DNA of 9,318 nucleotides, from the NCBI RefSeq assembly GCF_937889215.1, contig NZ_CALBEX010000400.1, forward strand, positions 1-9,318, read 5' to 3'. Below the pieces are notes generated by a model, which searched no databases, was not told the origin of the DNA, and saw only the letters and a program-made list of their open reading frames with translations. Below are positions 6,346 through 9,318 of this stretch, in pieces. Positions within the stretch are counted from its first letter, which is position 1. The number at the start of each line of letters is the position of its first letter. Position numbers and translations under genes: made by a program. The stretch comes from an uncultured Limnohabitans sp. (GTDB lineage: Bacteria > Pseudomonadota > Gammaproteobacteria > Burkholderiales > Burkholderiaceae_C).

Positions 6346-6370
6346 GTTGGACCATAAAGGCCCAACCTAC
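6346..6370. repeat. Single REP-like copy with compensated stem, copy 7
   Basis: Same orientation as copies 3 and 5 and ending in CCTAC, but the stem is GTTGG/CCAAC instead of GTCGG/CCGAC, with further inner changes that keep ACC/GGC pairing (one A-C or G-T adjustment). No inverted partner is visible before the 5'-nucleotidase stop at 6403. Confidence 0.75.
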
Positions 6371-6402
6371 GGGGGCCTGTCACTTCACGAGGGGCTTCAA
6401 TG

Positions 6403-7302
6403 TCAATCTGGATTGGACACGCCTGAGGCCACATGGCCCGAGGGGACATGCCGCGCAGCCGATTCGATGTGACCGGTCTGGTCGTCGAAGAAAAAATCAG
6501 GTTCGAATTCGCGCAGAAACTCGCCTTTGGGCAAGCCGCCCAGAAACATGGCCTCGTCGACTTCGATGTTCCAGTTCATCAGGGTGCGGATGGCGCGCTC
6601 GTGCGCCGGGGCGCTGCGGGCCGTCACCAGCGCGGTGCGCACCCGCATGGCGGGCGTGCCGGCTTGTTGCAGTTGGTGCAGCGCTTGCAGCAAGGGTTTG
6701 AAAGGCCCTGCCAGCAAAGGTTGGCTAGCCTTGTCGCGCTCGTGTGCCTGAAAAGCTGACAGCCCTTCGGCTTGAAACACCCGTTCAGCTTCGTCCGAAA
6801 ACAGCACTGCATCACCGTCAAAAGCGATGCGCACTTCGTGTGGGTGCGCTTCGGATGCGAGTGCGGAGTGTGGGTACACCTGCGCAGCGGGCACGCCCGC
6901 ACCCAGGGCGGCGCGCACATCTGACAAATGCGTGGACAAAAACAGGTTGGCGTTGAGCGGTTTGAGGTAGCGCCACGGGGGTTGCCCGCGTGTGAAACTG
7001 CCGCGCTGGATGGGCAAGCCGTAGTGCTGCGCCGAGCGGAACACCCGCATGCCCGAGACCGGGTCGTTGCGCGAGAGGATGACAACTTCAACGCGTTGCG
7101 CAGCGGCGTCGTTGAAAGCCAGCAACTTGCGCACCAAAGAAAAGGCCACGCCGGGTTTGGCGGGGGCTTCCAGGCGATCGAGTTGCAGCTTCATGTAAGC
7201 GCGGTCGTCGCTTTGCTCGAACAGGCGGTTTTCTTCTTCAAAGTCGAACAAGGCGCGCGAGGAAATCGCGACGACGAGTTGGCCTTCCAATGTGGCGGGC
7301 AT
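6403..7302 (-). CDS. Cytosolic 5'-nucleotidase (NT5C1-like)
   Basis: Predicted cytoplasmic phosphatase of 299 residues that releases phosphate from nucleoside 5'-monophosphates, AMP being the classical substrate of the animal cytosolic 5'-nucleotidase I family. Seen: N-terminal VVAISSRALFD (10-20), AFDGDAVLFSDE (160-171), LVTARSAP (225-232), LGGLPKGEFL (254-263) and FFFDDQ (270-275). The last four correspond closely to segments of human NT5C1A (recalled). The DGD and DDQ acids are expected to bind Mg2+ in a HAD-like active site. ATG 7302 has a good AAGGAG (complement of 7310-7315) 7 nt upstream. It follows gspF by 52 nt on the same strand and is probably cotranscribed, though nucleotide salvage has no evident link to secretion. 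Its end faces the REP-like cluster. Confidence 0.9.
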   Translation of the reverse strand: MPATLEGQLVVAISSRALFDFEEENRLFEQSDDRAYMKLQLDRLEAPAKPGVAFSLVRKLLAFNDAAAQRVEVVILSRNDPVSGMRVFRSAQHYGLPIQRGSFTRGQPPWRYLKPLNANLFLSTHLSDVRAALGAGVPAAQVYPHSALASEAHPHEVRIAFDGDAVLFSDEAERVFQAEGLSAFQAHERDKASQPLLAGPFKPLLQALHQLQQAGTPAMRVRTALVTARSAPAHERAIRTLMNWNIEVDEAMFLGGLPKGEFLREFEPDFFFDDQTGHIESAARHVPSGHVASGVSNPD

Positions 7303-7354
7303 GGGTTCACTCCTTGAAGAAAAAGTCGGTCAGCCGCTGGCCAGACATCATCGC

Positions 7355-8593
7355 TCACTTGACCCACTGGTTCAGCTGCATGATGGGCATCAGCACCGCC
7401 AGCACAATCAGCATGACCATGCCGCCCATGGCCACGATCAGCAAGGGCTCCAGCACGGTGGCCAGCGCCATGGCGCGGCGCTGCACTTCAGATGACAGTT
7501 GCACGGCGGCGCGTTGCAGCATCACCGGCAGTTGGCCGGTTTGTTCGCCCAAGCGCGCAAACATGGACAGCAGACCGGGGAAGCGGGCGTTTTGCGCCAG
7601 CGCGGTGCCCAGTGGTGCGCCTTCGCGCACGCGCACCAAGGCTTCCAGGGCGTCGGCCCGCAGGGCTTGGTTGGACAAGGTGTCGGCCGCCGCTTGCAAA
7701 GCTTTGAGGATGGGCACGCCAGCGGCCGTGAGCATGGCCAGGGTGGAGGCAAAGCGGGCGCTGTTGTAGCCCCGCGCCAGTCGGCCAATCAGGGGCAGGC
7801 GCAGCCAAGCTGCGTCAAAGCGCAGGCGCAGTGCTGCTTGGCGCATGGCCAACCGAAAAGCCAGCACGCCGCCCGCGAGCAGCAAAACCAGCAGCCAGCC
7901 CCAATGGCGCACAAAGTCACTGATGGCCAGCATGGCCACCGTCAGGCCCGGCAACTGCTGCTTGGTGCCCGCAAACACCCCGGCCACTTGTGGCACCACC
8001 GAGGTGACCAAGAAGATCACAATCGCCAACGCCACCAGGCTCACGATGGCGGGGTAGAGTGAGGCCGACAGCAGCTTGGAGCGCAGCACTTGCTGGTCTT
8101 CCAAGTCATTGGCGAGCTGGTTGAGCACGTCCGACAAATGGCCACTTTGCTCGCCTGCGGCGATCACGGCACGGTCGATCGCGGGAAACTCTTGCGGGAA
8201 TTGCGCGAGCGCCCGGCCCAAGGTGCTGCCCGAGTTGACTTCGGCGCGGATGGCCGCCATCAGGTGACGTTGGTTGTCGCTTTCGGCCTCTTCGGTCAGG
8301 GCGGCTAAGGCGCGCTCAACCGGCAAGCCGCTGCTCACCAGTCCGGCCAATTGGCGTGTCCAGACGGCGCGTTCACTGGTGCTGAAGGCGCGAGCGCCGC
8401 CGATGGGGCGTTGCCACCAAGGCAGGGCAAGCGCCGCTTCGCTGGCCGCACCGGAGGCAATGGCTTGCACCTGCAGGGGCACCAGCGACTGGGCGCGCAA
8501 TTGGTTGCGGGCGGTTTTCAGGCCGTCGGCTTCGATCGTGCCTTTGCGCACGGCACCATCGGCTTGCAGGGCTTCAAAACGGTAGGCGGGCAT
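7355..8593 (-). CDS. gspF: Type II secretion system inner-membrane platform protein GspF
   Basis: GspF/PilC-family polytopic protein of the inner membrane. It forms the platform between the GspE ATPase and the pseudopilus in type II secretion. Length is 412 residues, normal for GspF. Seen: N-terminal YRFEALQADGAVRKGTIEA (4-22), two homologous T2SSF domains (about 75-198 and 278-400) with the duplicated motif GEQSGHL (147-153) and GEQTGQL (349-355), and three membrane helices (about 178-204, 230-249, 379-404). The open frame reaches back to 8734, but the family N-terminus MPAYRF fixes the start at ATG 8593. No Shine-Dalgarno is visible; the upstream stop is 10 nt away, so coupling is likely. 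A PilC of type IV pili is the alternative, but the N-terminus and lack of pil genes favour GspF. The gspE partner is not in the window. Confidence 0.92.
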   Translation of the reverse strand: MPAYRFEALQADGAVRKGTIEADGLKTARNQLRAQSLVPLQVQAIASGAASEAALALPWWQRPIGGARAFSTSERAVWTRQLAGLVSSGLPVERALAALTEEAESDNQRHLMAAIRAEVNSGSTLGRALAQFPQEFPAIDRAVIAAGEQSGHLSDVLNQLANDLEDQQVLRSKLLSASLYPAIVSLVALAIVIFLVTSVVPQVAGVFAGTKQQLPGLTVAMLAISDFVRHWGWLLVLLLAGGVLAFRLAMRQAALRLRFDAAWLRLPLIGRLARGYNSARFASTLAMLTAAGVPILKALQAAADTLSNQALRADALEALVRVREGAPLGTALAQNARFPGLLSMFARLGEQTGQLPVMLQRAAVQLSSEVQRRAMALATVLEPLLIVAMGGMVMLIVLAVLMPIMQLNQWVK

Positions 8594-8603
8594 GGGTGTG
8601 TAT

Positions 8604-9318
8604 TCAGCGGCTGAAGTAAAGAATGCCAATCTGACCGCTCCAGCTGAGCTGGCTGGGGCTGATGTCGTTGACCTGGCCCAGGTGGCGCGAGGTGCCCACG
8701 GTGCCAAACCAGGCCCATTGTGGCGTGAAGGCATAGCGGTAACCTAGGCCCAGTCCGACCGAGCCGAGCCCTGATCGCCAGCCCTCTTGTGGCGCGGGCA
8801 GGAGACGCATTTGCGTGGCCCAATGGCTGGCTGTGGCCCATTGCACGCCGCCGCTCAGGCTGAGCGCGCTGCGCTCGCTCAGCGGCAGGCCATATGACGC
8901 GCCCACCGACAAGGTGGTGCCGTCGCCACGGCCCATCAGGTCTTGCGTCGCGTCGGTGCCCAGAGACCAGTGTTTGTCGAGTTGGTAGTTCGCGCTCACA
9001 CGGGCGCGCAAGGTGTTCTTGCCTGAAGAAAAACCGTCAAAGCTGCTGTTGTCCTGCAGGTTCTGGACGCGCAGGGACAGCGCCACTTTCAGGCGTTCGT
9101 CGTCGCGCAGTTGGTAAGCCAAATTGGCTTCTTGGCGGTAGCCGCTGAAGTTCAGCCATTCGTCGCCTGTGGCGTGGCCTAAACGCCAGCGCCCGTAGCG
9201 CAATCCCAGCACCGGGCGCAGTGCCACGTCGGTGCGGGCATCGCCCAGGTCGTGGGTTTTGAGTTTCAGGCCCAAGGTGTACTGCCACCGATGGCTTTTG
9301 ACTTCAGGCGTGTCTGGT
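8604..9318 (-). CDS. MipA/OmpV-family outer membrane protein (5' end beyond the window)
   Basis: The visible 237 residues are the C-terminal part of a beta-barrel outer membrane protein; the frame stays open to the window edge, and no start is assigned (a TTG at 9275 is internal by context). Alternating polar/hydrophobic strands with many Gly and aromatics are evident: RPVLGLRYGRWRLG, RARVSANYQLDKHWSLG, TTLSVGASYGLPLSERSALSL and VGLGLGYRYAFTPQWAW, the last two strongly recalling MipA/OmpV repeats. E. coli MipA is a scaffold joining MltA and PBP1B; OmpV members are porin-like. The function here is unproven. The chain ends LYFSR rather than in a terminal aromatic residue, so the usual Phe is third from the end. 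It lies 10 nt upstream of gspF and is likely in the same transcript. Confidence 0.85.
   Translation of the reverse strand, partial: PDTPEVKSHRWQYTLGLKLKTHDLGDARTDVALRPVLGLRYGRWRLGHATGDEWLNFSGYRQEANLAYQLRDDERLKVALSLRVQNLQDNSSFDGFSSGKNTLRARVSANYQLDKHWSLGTDATQDLMGRGDGTTLSVGASYGLPLSERSALSLSGGVQWATASHWATQMRLLPAPQEGWRSGLGSVGLGLGYRYAFTPQWAWFGTVGTSRHLGQVNDISPSQLSWSGQIGILYFSR

Larger units (their letters stand above)
6064..6402. other. Convergent intergenic region holding a REP-like cluster
   Basis: This 339-nt stretch lies between the ends of the DUF3299 gene (+) and the 5'-nucleotidase gene (-). It contains five REP-like copies, described separately. I see no protein gene, tRNA or T-tailed terminator. 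The small open frames across it are made of the repeats and have no recognisable protein sequence. Confidence 0.7.

Noticed and set aside
6069..6370. Repeat cluster as a CRISPR array
   Set aside because: The copies alternate in orientation, spacers are 21-56 nt and uneven, the copies are internally self-complementary, and no cas gene is present.
6064..6402. RAYT transposase or other mobile-element gene accompanying the REP-like repeats
   Set aside because: No frame in this region or elsewhere in the window shows a transposase motif; the repeats appear as non-autonomous elements here.
8594..8734. N-terminal extension of gspF
   Set aside because: These 47 codons overlap the MipA-like gene and have no GspF similarity. 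The family N-terminus MPAYRF begins exactly at the ATG at 8593.

Overview
The window is a GC-rich bacterial chromosome segment. Its protein style (Ala/Leu/Gly-rich), the type II secretion gene, the MipA-type outer membrane protein and the short dyad repeats suggest a Gram-negative betaproteobacterium, probably Burkholderiales/Comamonadaceae. This placement is inferred from general style and no marker gene supports it.

The left and central part (about 45-6063) is read on the + strand. It holds a crotonase-family enzyme with replaced catalytic acids, an unrecognised secreted coiled-coil protein with a Pro/Ala tail, and a ten-helix EamA/DMT-type exporter. These are followed by an overlapping ABC ATPase/permease pair of the LolD/MacB-FtsX type and a secreted DUF3299 protein. 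The last three genes resemble a set that in Pseudomonas and Vibrio is linked to zinc limitation. The permease here carries a His-rich periplasmic loop, which fits a metal-linked role, but no Zur-type operator was found.

Two gene-free stretches flank the DUF3299 gene (5209-5439 and 6064-6402). Both carry a family of about 25-bp REP-like dyads: seven copies, six of them in head-to-head inverted pairs. Between copies the stem bases change in a paired, compensatory way, so the hairpin appears to be what is conserved.

The right part (6403-9318) is read on the - strand, convergent with the DUF3299 gene. In transcription order it holds the 3' part of a MipA/OmpV-family outer membrane protein (cut by the window edge), gspF (type II secretion inner-membrane platform) and a cytosolic 5'-nucleotidase of the NT5C1 type. 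The gaps are 10 and 52 nt, which suggests one transcript.

No tRNA, rRNA, insertion sequence, CRISPR array or phage gene was seen. The points most worth following are the covarying REP-like family and the ABC/DUF3299 cluster with its His-rich loop.
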